Assembly (NCBI GenBank): GCA_030686995.1
Contig: CM060709.1
Span: 124,712,373 to 124,776,372, forward strand
Direction: 5' to 3'
From: Artemisia argyi
Lineage: Eukaryota; Streptophyta; Magnoliopsida; Asterales; Asteraceae
DNA: 64,000 nucleotides
Position 1 is the first letter of the stretch, and each line of letters starts with the position of its first letter. The notes beneath the pieces were generated by a model. The model worked only from the letters and a program-made list of their open reading frames with translations. It searched no databases and was not told where the DNA came from. The position numbers were made by a program, and so were the translations under genes. This document shows positions 48,248-59,156 of the stretch, in pieces.

Positions 48248-49039
48248 ATGGATAACAATAACATTGATCGTTTGATTCCTGTTATTCGTGTTTTTCGTCG
48301 TAGGATTTTCCAAATGCCCGCCCCAATCCCTTTAGTGGAAAATGAGAACCCACCTAACCTCTCTCCTAACCACCACTTTGACAATAATTCTGAGTTAGAG
48401 GTGTCTGACCATGATGATGACCATAGGGCTAGTCCTTTTTACTATTCAGACTCCGATGTGTATCTTGATGATGGTGATGTGATTAGTGAGGATAGGATGG
48501 AAGATGAAGTGAACCCTCTTAGGTATGTCGACCCTAGAACAAGGATTGAGAGTGATAGTTCATTCAATATGCAATTTCCTTGTAAGATTGGATTTAGGAG
48601 CTTTAATGCCTACCTTAACTCATCTCTCCCAATGAACATAATCTCGCGTAATGAATATAATAAAATCATGGTAGATGAGTTAGAATACAATGGAGATAAT
48701 GTTATTTCTAGGGCAATGTCATTGCATGTTTTTGTAGGAAGTTTTGTTTATCTTGTTGAGTTTATGGTTATGGAGAATCTAGGAGAATTTATTGATAGTA
48801 AGCTAACCCAAGTTTTGTTTGGGAAACCTTTCAAAAGGTTGACCAACCTTGATGAAAAACTTATGGAAGGGTTAATTACATTCTCGGATGGGGATGAAGA
48901 TTTTGTCTACCAAATGCCCCGCACACACCCTAGGTTCAAGGATTTTTCCATGGAGAAGTGTAGTAGGTATCCGCCCATAGAACTTCTAAGTGAGAATGAT
49001 AAGAGAAAAGGGCTTAAATATACTCATGAAAAAGAATAA
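48248..49039 (+). CDS. Retropepsin-like protein of the Athila-like element, catalytic Asp lost
   Basis: An intact 263-codon ORF is the first substantial one after the PBS. The N-terminal part (residues 1-100) is acidic and probably disordered. Residues about 112-200 look like a retroviral aspartic protease fold: FNAYLNSSLPMNIISRNEY aligns with the usual LDTGSSVNIIS active-site loop, FVGSFVYLVEFMVMENLG with the flap and following strand, and VLFGKPF with the conserved LGRPF. The catalytic Asp-Thr/Ser-Gly is replaced by Asn-Ser-Ser at 124-126, so it should not cleave peptides. The ORF stays open without frameshifts, which may reflect recent insertion or selection for a non-catalytic role. The protease reading is from motif pattern only. 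Confidence 0.6.
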   Translation: MDNNNIDRLIPVIRVFRRRIFQMPAPIPLVENENPPNLSPNHHFDNNSELEVSDHDDDHRASPFYYSDSDVYLDDGDVISEDRMEDEVNPLRYVDPRTRIESDSSFNMQFPCKIGFRSFNAYLNSSLPMNIISRNEYNKIMVDELEYNGDNVISRAMSLHVFVGSFVYLVEFMVMENLGEFIDSKLTQVLFGKPFKRLTNLDEKLMEGLITFSDGDEDFVYQMPRTHPRFKDFSMEKCSRYPPIELLSENDKRKGLKYTHEKE

Positions 49040-51595
49040 AAGATACTATCGCGGATGTTTAGAGTTAGGAGATGAGTATAAGAAAGATGAGGCGACTATT
49101 AGATGGCTCACGCTTGGTTATGTGAGCATAAGCGATACACGGTAACCCATGACCTTGAGTCTAGCTACAAGACTTGTAAATAAAGAAAATCGCTTCTTGG
49201 GAGGCAACCCATGATTTTGTGTGATTTTTATTTTTGTTTGTTTGTTATTTGCTTCCGTATGCATGCTTTATTTTTATTGTTGGTAGATCATGTTTCTAAA
49301 CTAAATAGTGGAAATACTTTATTTTGTTGTTTGGCTTAGTCTTAACTTCATCCAAAGGTATTTTTGCAAAAGATAAGTGTAAGGGGAAACCCCAAATATA
49401 TTTTTAAGAAACAAAACCGATCATGATTCTCCACAATATTAAGTGAACATGTATATTCGTATTTGTTAGAGTCAAATGCTTGTATCGAGTCATAATGAAT
49501 TTTTGCAGGATTTTCCAGGAAGTAGGACCAAGTTTTTCCAGAAATTTTCCGAAAACTTAACATAAGAATTTCTGCAGGTCACTTCTAACGGCGTCATGAG
49601 TTTACTCTTGACGGCGTCACGTGTAAAAATCTGGAAATTTTACCAGTTTTGTTTTTCTAACGGAGTCTTAAATTTTTGTTGAATTATTAGTTTTATAATC
49701 TCCAGGAAATCTGCAAACATCATTCCACAAGCATTATATCTTATTTTGTTTTCTAGGATTTATTAGCATATATAGATTGCCGCCGATTTTATGCGAGGTT
49801 GCCTTGTCTGTTTTCTCAGGTTTTACAGGTTATGTATGGCAAGAAGATGATTTATATTCTGGAAGGGAAGCTTTGATTGTTCATGTTCTTGGAGGAAGAT
49901 CTAACCTGGCCACCCTATTGTCCATACCGAGCGAATCAGGGGAGTATTCGATTTCATTTGTTTTACCTATGTCACTTTTACATTCATTACTTGAACATTG
50001 AGGACAATGTTCATCCTAAGTGTAAGGGGAGGGTAAAATGATGATACCTTACAAATACACTTTCGCTTGAGTTTGTTTGTTTGATAGTAGATGTGTAATA
50101 AAACTATAAGAAATACTTGTTAGTGCAATTTTAGCGCCAAATTTAAATTTTTTTACAACATTTAGGAGTGAAACTTTAGCCATAGCAAGCGTCTCATGGA
50201 TAGGAGATTGTATGACTAGCATATAACCGTACTATTCAGAAAAATTTTCCACCCAAATATGTGAGGTTCGCCTTTAGATTTGATAGGAAAAGCATTTATT
50301 ATTAGTGCTTATGAGTGTACCGGTAGCATTTAGATTCTAGAACTTGCGTTAGTGATGCATCCCGAGACCGCTAGTGATACTACATTCGTGTAGTAGGATT
50401 TACTACATGATAAGAGGCATTAGGATCACCCTTGTGTTAAACCTGTATCATAATTACTTGACCATTTAAGTCATATTACTTGGCTAGTAAAGTCAACTAA
50501 TTTTTCCCACACCCTTAGCGTTGTACTCATTTTTAGTACACGAAACCCCTAGAACACCCCTCCGAGCCTATCTTTTCGTTTCTAACTTTAAGCATTTTAC
50601 TTAAAGGAAGAATTTGTTACACCCCACTTAAATGTACAACCAAATTGCCTTAGCCTTCCGTGTATGCACTCATCTTTAGTGCATTATTGTTATTTGCTAA
50701 ACCCTAAGTTAATTATCTAATTGATTACATGGTTGCTAAGTCGAGTCATATCCTTGTACATATTGTTTTGGGACGATTGGGACTCATGGGTAAAGTACTT
50801 ATTTTATGGAGTAATGGGGAAGAACATAATATCATTACCCCCATATGTGCGTTAATCTTAAAAGTACTCCAAGTGTTTTGATTTTCTTAATTCGAGTCAT
50901 TAGATTAGTTTATTGTAAAGTATGTAAAAATTCAAGTGTAAGGGGAATTTACATTCCCTATGATGTATTATTTTGGATGGTAGGGTAAGAGTGTATGCAA
51001 AAAAAAATTAAAAAAAAAAATAGAAAAAGAAAAAGAGAAAAAACATACGGACTACCATCCCTTTTCATTCTATGTTCATTTTATGTTTTTGTTATTTTTC
51101 ATTTATTAGCTTAAGTCGAGTCTAGTCTTGGCTTAGCAACGCCATATTGTACATGTAATTAACCAAGATTGTTAACTCGCCACCAGTAAAGACTGCCTAT
51201 ATCCAACAAAACCGTGTATTCCATATCCCTACACCTAACGTTACAACCCTTTAAAAAGACCTCTTTGATAGTTTATCCTAGGTGCTTACGCCATGTGGTG
51301 GAGGTTTGATCCTTTCCCAAGCCTATGGTAATCTATTTTGCTATGACAGGTAGTGAGAGATGTTTCCCATTTCCATAATGTGATATTACTTTATTACACC
51401 AGAGAGATGTGAGTATCTAAACACTATTTGTGAGGTGCTAGTGTATGACCTCCGTGCTTGTCTATTGGTCTTTAGTGGAACGATTATTTGTTGTAATTAC
51501 TTCTATATTAGTGTTAAATGACCCCTAACTTGTATTTTGAGTAGAATAAAAGCGCATTTGCTTGAGGACAAGCAAATCTCAAGTGTAAGGGTATA
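49040..51595 (+). other. Non-coding internal region of the Athila-like element
   Basis: No coding region over 80 codons makes sense here. Landmarks are CTTGGGAGGCAACCCATG (49197), GAGGACAATGTTCATCCTAAG (50001), an A-rich block (51000-51045), and four copies of AAGTGTAAGGG(G) at 49375, 50018, 50934 and 51581. The last copy lies just before the 3' LTR, where a polypurine tract is expected. GAGGACAATG...AAGTGT-GGGG text is something I associate with Athila-type elements. Confidence 0.6.
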
Positions 51596-52989
51596 TGATG
51601 AGGCGAAAAATGAACAACTTTTAGGGGGTCATTTAAGCCCGGAATTGAATTTATTTGATCAAATATTACCCTAAATCGTTCCTTTTGTGATTTTAGGTAC
51701 TTTGGGAGTGAAATCTGGAAAAGGAAGCAATTCGGACATTTTTGGAGCATAAAAGTGAAGAAAACGCCAAAGACTTAATTTTTCATGCTGAGAACAGTAC
51801 CTGACGGCGTCAAAAGGAAGACCCTGACGGCGTCAGGAATAAAAGTGGTGACGACCCAGTGCAAACCTGACGGCGTCACAACAAGGGCGTCAAGAGTTAA
51901 TTTGGTGACAGCCTGCATAAAGTGTACACATGACGGCGTCAGACCCAGATCTAAGCAGTCCGAGGAACTATTTGGCGGCGAGATGACGGCGTCAGACATT
52001 TGTTCTTGACGCCGTCACCTACTAAACTCTATATATAGTTTTCTATTTTTCATTCATTAGAGAGGAACTTGTGAGGAGAACCCTAGGGCCGAACTTTTTC
52101 AAGGGTTTTCACCCCTTGAATCCTTTCATGTGCTATTAAGATAAGTCTTCTCTTTAATTCAATCAATATGTCTATGTGTTGGTTGATTATATCTTTTACT
52201 TGTCTTGATTTCAATATCCTAGGCTAGATTTATCTTGTGTTTGCTTAGATCTAATGAAACCTAGATGCTAATTATGTGTTGATTACTTGTTTATGGTTGT
52301 ATTGGATGAATGATTTCAATGTTAGGCTTAAGAAAACTAGCAGATCTCCATTGTGTAACATGCTTGAACGTCTTAGGAAACATGAACCGATGTGTACTAG
52401 GTTTTATTGGTTGTATTTAATGCATGAGTAAATTCTAATGATCCCATGTTAGGAGCTTCTTAGCCGGCTCGACATAGGAGTGAAGTAGGCACTCATAGGA
52501 TTGGGGAAGTAAGTACGCCACTCCATGAATGGTATTAAGGAATACAATCCGTCATCCACGCAACTATAACAAGTGATTAACGTGTAAAAGATATCTAGGG
52601 AGTTGTGAAATCTAAGTAAACACATTTCTCCCATATATTGCTCACAACCTTAGTATAATTTAGTTTTATTTTTATTTTTAGTATTTTATTTTGATTGCAT
52701 CTTTAATATTGGGTTAGTTGACTAGCAACTAATTCTGCCCCAAATCCTTCAAACCCGAGATTTTAATTTGCTTTCTAAAAAATATAAAATTACAAAAAGA
52801 ATCATCCTTCATCTCTAGACCTAGTCTTTAGGTTTTCTAATCCTAGCGACACTATTCCTAGCTGAACGATCAATCCCCCGGTACTTATCATTATACTATA
52901 CTACATCGATCAGGTACACTGCCTGGTGGGGGTTGTAAGCTTCTCGAGATCCCTCGAGAGGTAAAGCCTGGTGCAATTCCCACGCATCA
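51596..52989 (+). repeat. 3' LTR of the Athila-like element
   Basis: 1394 bp, starting TGATGAGGCG and ending CACGCATCA. It matches the 5' LTR along its length, including the TGACGGCGTCA array and TATA box, except for a replaced block at about 52070-52105. Confidence 0.9.
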
Positions 52990-54423
52990 TGTTCCTAAGA
53001 GATCTTTGATGTATATCATGGCTCTAGACTCCATAAGTGCACACTTAGGTTTCCTATGCGGAGACTAGGGAGGGGTCTCCTGCTTCAATATCAACCATCT
53101 CTAAGAGATAAGTTGATAGATCACACTGGTTCCCCGTGAGAATGAAACAAGCTCTTTTAAGAGAACTTGAGTGGTTAAGAAGGTTTAGTGCATAGCGTCA
53201 CTGGGTCCATGACGACTTTATCTTCAATACCGGTGTTGCCTTAGCAACAACCAGTAGCATACGAATTGAACCCGGTGTCTGCCCTAAGGTTGAACATATG
53301 GAGGGCTATTTCTTTTCACCCTTTTCTTTACTTTTCTTTTTAATTCTTCAACTCCTTCTTTCCCCTTTCATTCTTTTCTCCTTTTTTCGTATCATACCTA
53401 AGGACTTCTATTTCTAACTATTGGTGATGTCCTTGGGTAGATCCCTCCGGCTCTGGCGGATCATAGGACGGTTTTTCCTATCTTAATCACCTTATAACTC
53501 CATGATTATCCGACAATTGCCATGAAACCTTTGATTGAAAATCTCTCAAAGTGTTTGTGATTATCAAACATTTTGTTTAACACTTTGAGAGTTTTGTGTT
53601 TACTTTTGAAGGGCTCCCCCTTCACATGTGCTGATAAGTTTTTAATAAATTTGCACATGCGGGAGGAGCAAGCACTTTTTGAATTGATCCACTTTCAGTG
53701 AACAAGACCGATTCGAGACACACTTACATCACTAGTTAGACTAGCTTGAAGTTATTACCCGGCCTGGTCAAGTCCACAGAAAGTTTCTCAAAACGGTACA
53801 TTTCTACTAAGACAAATCCTTTTCGAGACACGCTTACGTGGCTAGTTAAAGGGTTCCATTGTCAGCTTTTAGGTGACAACTAGCTCTAGTAACTAACTTG
53901 ATGTTATTACCCGTCGAGGATACGTCCTTTCGATTATTAACTTTTATGTTTCGTCAATTCCTGGGTGAATCTGAGTCTAGCTCGCATGAGATTTGACTTT
54001 AAGCAACATTGAACTTTTCATATTTTAATCACATTCACTTTTCTCCCCCTCAAAAATAGCATATGAGATGTTGTTTTTGATAAACTTTTGATTAAAATAT
54101 GCTTTTTGAGTCTTATGAGGAGATATCAACAAGAACTTTTGTTTTACAAAACGATGAGATTTCAAGTACTCCCCCTCAACAAGTGAATACTCATTGAGGT
54201 GAAATACTTGTCTTTTGAGCAGAATTATGAAAATCATAAAATGTTTGATTAATTCTACTCAAAAGTAAGAAGCCTTCGCACCTTATATAAGGATTGAGGC
54301 ACTGAAGCGTACCTCAAGGTCCTTTCTTTACAAGTGTGGGTTGTACACTGTTATATGTGCACAAACCAAAGTCATTGATGAAGAAAACTATGATGAAACA
54401 AAGATAATGTTATACCAAAATGA
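52990..54423 (-). other. 3' non-coding region of element C with multiple polypurine tracts
   Basis: On the minus strand, TTGAGGGGGAG tracts lie near 54173 and 54046 and GAAGGGGGAGCC near 53608, the Sirevirus pattern of repeated polypurine tracts. A TTCGAGACACaCTTAC segment occurs twice on the plus strand (about 53711 and 53821), so there is a small direct repeat. No gene is seen. Confidence 0.55.
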
Positions 54424-57400
54424 TCATACTCGAGGAGTATCCGGACGGTGGTAAGTGAGAATATTCGAAATCGGTTCCCTTGCTCCAATTAAGCTCTTCA
54501 ATCTGCGTATCTGCTCCCTGAACTTTAACTTCTGATCTATCCTATCCATGAACTTGAGTGCTTCCTTCACATCTCTACTTCTCCATCCCACGTTAATCCC
54601 ACTGTCATGTTCTTTGAGTTTTTCATTCAGCTTAATTCTGACATACTTAAGTGTCTGATCCCCGAACTTGTGAACCTCTTCATATCTCATGAATCTATAT
54701 CCATCCCTATACGGGTAAACAACTCCAAAGGGTTTGTTGTTGAAGATGGAAGGTCTTAAATGCTGGATCCCATGAGTATGTTTTTGTGGAGTAGTAAAGT
54801 TGAGCGATGTTTGATAACTTTCGACTCCTAATTGTGCATCTTCTACTCTTGCTTTGATGATACTTTGGCGCATGAAGAGCATAATGGAATTGATGATGTC
54901 ATACTGAAGGCTGCCGGGCAAATGCTGAAGTTTGCTTTGAACCTTGAGTAAGTACATATCGGCTATGTCATTGAGGTTCAACCGATGATAGTCTGCTTCA
55001 CCAAATTTATACAATTTATCATCGATTCAACGGACCACAATTTCGTCAAGAAAATTATACCCAAATCTTTTCTCAGTACGTGGAACGTCTGTGATGGCAA
55101 GAATGCGTTGTTTAGAGAAGACTCTGTTTTTGGATCGGAATGACAGCTTGTATTTGTAGAACCATTTGCGCATCTCTGGCCAGTGAAGGGTGCACAAAGC
55201 TGCTTCAATATTGTACTTGCTGACAGAAGTGGAGTACAATCCTCTCATTTGATCGTCAAGTTCTTCCAGAGGATAGGAAGCTGCCTTGAATTTGGTGAGA
55301 GATGTAGCATAACGGTGTTCTGGATCAGTGTTCCCATGGATAATATATAGAAGATCGTTGTTGAAGAAGTATTCCTTAGGGATCTTTGGATCACTTGGAG
55401 GACCAACGAGGGGTAATGGTTGAGAAAAATCTTGAAATTTGAAGTCATCAGGATCCGTGCCAGGATATATTCTGTCCCAAGATGGTCTCTTTTCCCAAGT
55501 AATATTTTCTGACAGAGCTCTAGCATCTTCATCAACGTTATATTCAAACTCGAGTTCAGTTGTGGTGCATGTTTTGAATTCTGTGAACCCTGCTGCACGA
55601 ATCTTACCAAGTCAGAAAGCTGAAGTCTTTGTGTTTGCATCACTTTCTTGATTCTTTTCGTGAAGTTAACAATCGATCCTTCAGTCATTTCTTCAGCTTC
55701 AGGGTCATCAGGGTGAGCATCAACCATTTCATCAAACCAATTAAATGAATAAGCATCGGGGTTAATCCACTCAGGAGCTGGAATTAATTAAGCTTCCTTA
55801 GGTGGTTCATCAATGTTTTCGGTGATTTGTGGTGGGATGTCATCCATATCTACACCAGCTTCCTCGGTTGATCGTGTAGGGTTTGGATCAGCAGAAATGT
55901 TGACAGTTGCGGTTTTAGGTGGAGGCCTGGAGGTGGAACCGGATACTTTCTTCCTTTTTCCCTGTTGTGGCTGATCATCTGGATCTGAATCATCGTGACG
56001 ACGCTTTGTAGCCTTCGTCTTCTTGCAAGCTTCGTCTTTCTTTTCAGCTCTTTTGATTGACTTAATTAGTACCTTGCGCATATCATTCTCATCCGGATCA
56101 TTCACAATTGCTTCCAACAATTTGCCTTTGAGATCACTTACAGAAGGGTTAGGAGGTAGAGTTTGAATGGTGATCGGTGTAGTTTGAAACCTTTGAGAAA
56201 CAATCCCTTCAAGATTATCTCTGACGTAGTGTTCTACAGTAGAAGGAAGTCTCTCTTGAATATACTTGCGAACCTCTCCCGGTAGTCTCTGTTTCACCTG
56301 GTGCTTAACTGCTGCATCAACATTATAAACTTTGAACGCTTCAACATCACGCTTTTGTTCGTTAACTTATTTCTGGAGCACGTTGAATTGATCATGTAAT
56401 GATCTCAGGAAGCTTGGCTGAACAACTGTTGGAAGATCAGGGTCTTCCAGAGGATGACCTTGTGTAGGTGATAAAGGTTGTTGTTGTGGTTGAATTGTTG
56501 ACGGTTCTTCATCAATACCAACAATGCCAATAGAGGTGTCTTTACTAGTATCAAGTTGTTCATCCTTACCGTCACCATCCGAATCAACATCACTTTCATC
56601 ATTCTTATCTTCTTCATCATCTTCTGTTTTCTCAGCTTCTTCACTTTCATAATTATTTTCCTAATCACTGCTTTCCTCATTCTCGGATGCATCATCATCT
56701 TTGCCTTTTGAAGCTTCTTCTTCTTCACTTTCTGTCGGTTTATCGAGAGATTCTTTTGGTTCAGAACTGGATGACTCAGTTTCATCTTCGGAGTTATCAC
56801 CATCTTGTTCAGAGGATGACAATGTTTGTGAACGTGTTTCTTCTGATGATTAATCATCTCTTTCTGAGCTTGGAGTTGGCATTTCCATATCCTGAGTACC
56901 AGAACCTTCACCTTTCTTTGTTATTCTTGCAATTCTTTCCTCCTATGATTGTTTGCTTTCTCTTAAGGTAAGTTGCAATTGTTCCTCTTCTTCAGATTCG
57001 GACATTGGTGAGGTGACTGATTCTTCTTGAGTTTCTTTTGCTTTTCCCTTATCTACCTTTTTCTTCTTAGTCAGTGTAAGCTTTTCAGTTTCAGTCTCCT
57101 GCTGAGCATCTCCTTCATCATCAGTTGGTTCATCACGAATAGTTGTCACTTTCTTCTTAGATTGTATAGTGACTTTCTTTGTTCTGGATTTGGGAATTGT
57201 TTTGATTTTAGATGCAGCTTTAGAAGTTTTCCTTTTCTTCGGTTGGGTCAAACCAACTCGGTCGTTTCTTTGTGCTTCATCGTATACTATATATGCTTCA
57301 GTGCTACGGATTGCTTCAGGTATCAGATTATCAGGGATTCTTATTCTTTGTTTCTGAGTATTTTTCTTCTGAATTATGGTTTTAGAATACATATGATCCA

Positions 57401-57548
57401 TAGCAGTGGTGTGTTTCTTATCTTCCAATCTGCGATCAATGTCTGGGTGTATATTTCGGCAGCATAACTTGATAAAATTTTGAAAGATTTCGGCAGCATT
57501 TCTTTTCATAAAATTGGAAAAACTAGAACCCATACTTGATGGTTCCAT
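54424..57548 (-). pseudogene. Extra (third) ORF of copia element C, 3' of RNase H
   Basis: From ATG 57548 one minus-strand frame runs about 1900 bases, with in-frame stops at 56943, 56850, 56661, 56367 and 55788. After a frameshift near 55640 another frame runs to 54424, with one stop at 55027. The ancestral protein had about 1040 residues: a basic Lys-rich part, a long acidic Glu/Asp/Ser part (about 57000-56500), a basic nuclear-signal-like segment (GKRKK near 55960), and a conserved C-terminal half with RVEDAQLGVESYQTSLNF and FMRYEEVHKFGDQTL. The C-terminal motifs match a TE-associated family I remember from Asteraceae predicted proteins, with no known function. There are no obvious transmembrane or signal segments, so it is not a classic envelope. 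Confidence 0.75.
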
Positions 57549-57554
57549 TTGAAA

Positions 57555-58075
57555 CTCCTAACTCGGAGTGGAAAAGAACTTGTATATAACTTGACAGACA
57601 TAACTCGAAACATTTGACTTAACTCGATAATTTTGACTCAACTCGAAAAAATTTGACTATACTCGAAAAAATATTGTAACTCGATAAGAAAAAATTAATT
57701 TGAAACTCGATAACCCAGATTATTTAACTCATTGTTTGTAACTTGATAAGTTTTAGAAAAACATAACTCGATAAGTATTGAAAATATGAAACTCGACAAA
57801 CTTAGACAGTGTAACTCGATAATCACAAACAAGTTTGAAACTCGATAAATAAAGACAGATCATAACTCGATAAACATGACAAATTCAGGCAAACTCGATA
57901 ACCTCATCTCTTAACTTGATAAAATTTATATGTAGGTCCTAACTCGATAATCTCATTCATAAACATTCTCAAGTATCAAACTCACAAATTTCATGATATA
58001 ACTCGCAAGAAATCATCATTTAACTCAATAATTTTCTGAGGTAACTCGAAAATCCAAGATAAACTTGAAAGAATT
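57555..58075 (-). repeat. Array of about 23 degenerate TTATCGAGTT decamers
   Basis: On the plus strand AACTCGATAA occurs exactly nine times (57620, 57678, 57703, 57764, 57812, 57837, 57863, 57890, 57940, each to within a base or two). About fourteen one- to three-base variants (AACTCGAAAA, AACTTGATAA, AACTCGCAAG) bring the total to about 23 in 520 bp. Spacing is mostly 18-26 bp and the spacers share no sequence. The array ends just before the ATG of the extra ORF of element C. Its position suggests a promoter or leader with many protein-binding sites. Confidence 0.85.
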
Positions 58076-59156
58076 GGGTCGCGGGTCTGCAATGGTTAGG
58101 TGACATAAGGCATTTCAATTCATAATCCTATTTTAAACTCAAATTAAGCTAAAAAACTTGTTCACAAAAGATCAAATAGAAGATGATATAGACAGAAAAA
58201 CAAGCAGATCATGTTTTGATGAAACAAGACTTAAAAGAGCATATAAAGAGAGCACAAATAGGCCACCTACAATACTTAAAACAAACACATACTAACCCAG
58301 TAGGTGCCATGAAGATTATCGAGCACCATGAACCCTAACCACTTAAATTTTACTAGATGGAAGCAATAGGAATCAAGACGAGGGTGGAATATAACACATT
58401 GGTACATGCCGCAATTAACCATCTACATCAATTATCCTAAAACAGCCAATCTAAGAAACACCCAAATTCAATGAGCATAAACCCTAAAAACTCGATTTTA
58501 GACCATTATATCCATAGAAAGTTAGGGCGAGTGATAGAATCAATGAGAATGATAAACTTAAACACTTACAATCACTGGAATATGCAACACTTGAAAATCT
58601 TGGTTTTTGAAAAATTAGCAGCATGGGGCGAACGTTTGTGTGAAAAACGTGAAACATATAATGAAACAAAGATATATAATTGAAACTAAGGAGTATTGAC
58701 ACATTTGGTCCTTTAACTTGCATGCCATTCAAAGTATAAACTAGTTATGCACAATAGGCCCCTCAAGTTTTTAGAACTTTAAAAAATTATGAGATCGAGC
58801 AAAAATGTTACGAGTATTTTGGATGTTGCACCCTCTTGAACCAACCACGAGATGTAATTTTGAAAAACTTTAATAATCAATGGTTCAAGAGGTGTCGAGA
58901 AAAAGATTTTGTTGTGATGAGAAAAACTTTGAAATTAAGAAGTGGAAAAAGAATTCTGTCTCCCCCTCAAGATATGTATTTTATGAAGATTGAGAAAATC
59001 GTTGTGAACGACATATCTTGAAGAAAGAAACCTTTTTTTTTTCTTTTTTTTAATGAAAATGAAATAGAAAATCTTTTTGAGTTTCTGTAGGTTTTATATT
59101 TTTGTATTTGGTTTTTTGAAAAAATATGTACAAAAGATAGTTTTGATGTTTGACCG
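58076..59156 (-). other. Spacer between RNase H and the decamer array of element C
   Basis: No gene is recognised. A TTGAGGGGGAGACAG polypurine-like tract (minus strand, near 58963) follows RNase H. A 70-codon plus-strand frame at 58471-58683 has no support. Confidence 0.45.

Larger units (their letters stand above)
46683..52989 (+). mobile_element. Complete non-autonomous Athila-like LTR element (LARD type), 6.3 kb
   Basis: Two LTRs (46683-48083 and 51596-52989) flank 3.5 kb of internal sequence. A 5-bp target duplication TGTTC lies at 46678-46682 and 52990-52994. The PBS at 48090-48107 matches tRNA-Asp, the primer of Athila-group Ty3/gypsy elements. The internal region has one open ORF (48248-49039) and long non-coding sequence; no RT, RNase H or integrase is present in any frame. 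It therefore depended on a partner element. The LTRs look roughly 2% different by eye apart from one replaced block. Confidence 0.9.

Noticed and set aside
56405..56911. Lys/Met-rich 168-codon ORF on the minus strand
   Set aside because: It is the out-of-frame reading of the acidic Glu/Asp/Ser segment of element C's third ORF; the correct frame is continuous with the segments on either side.
57555..58075. CRISPR-like array
   Set aside because: The repeat is only 10 bp, degenerate, with spacers of uneven length (about 8-20 bp), inside a plant retrotransposon. There is no cas gene and the setting is eukaryotic.
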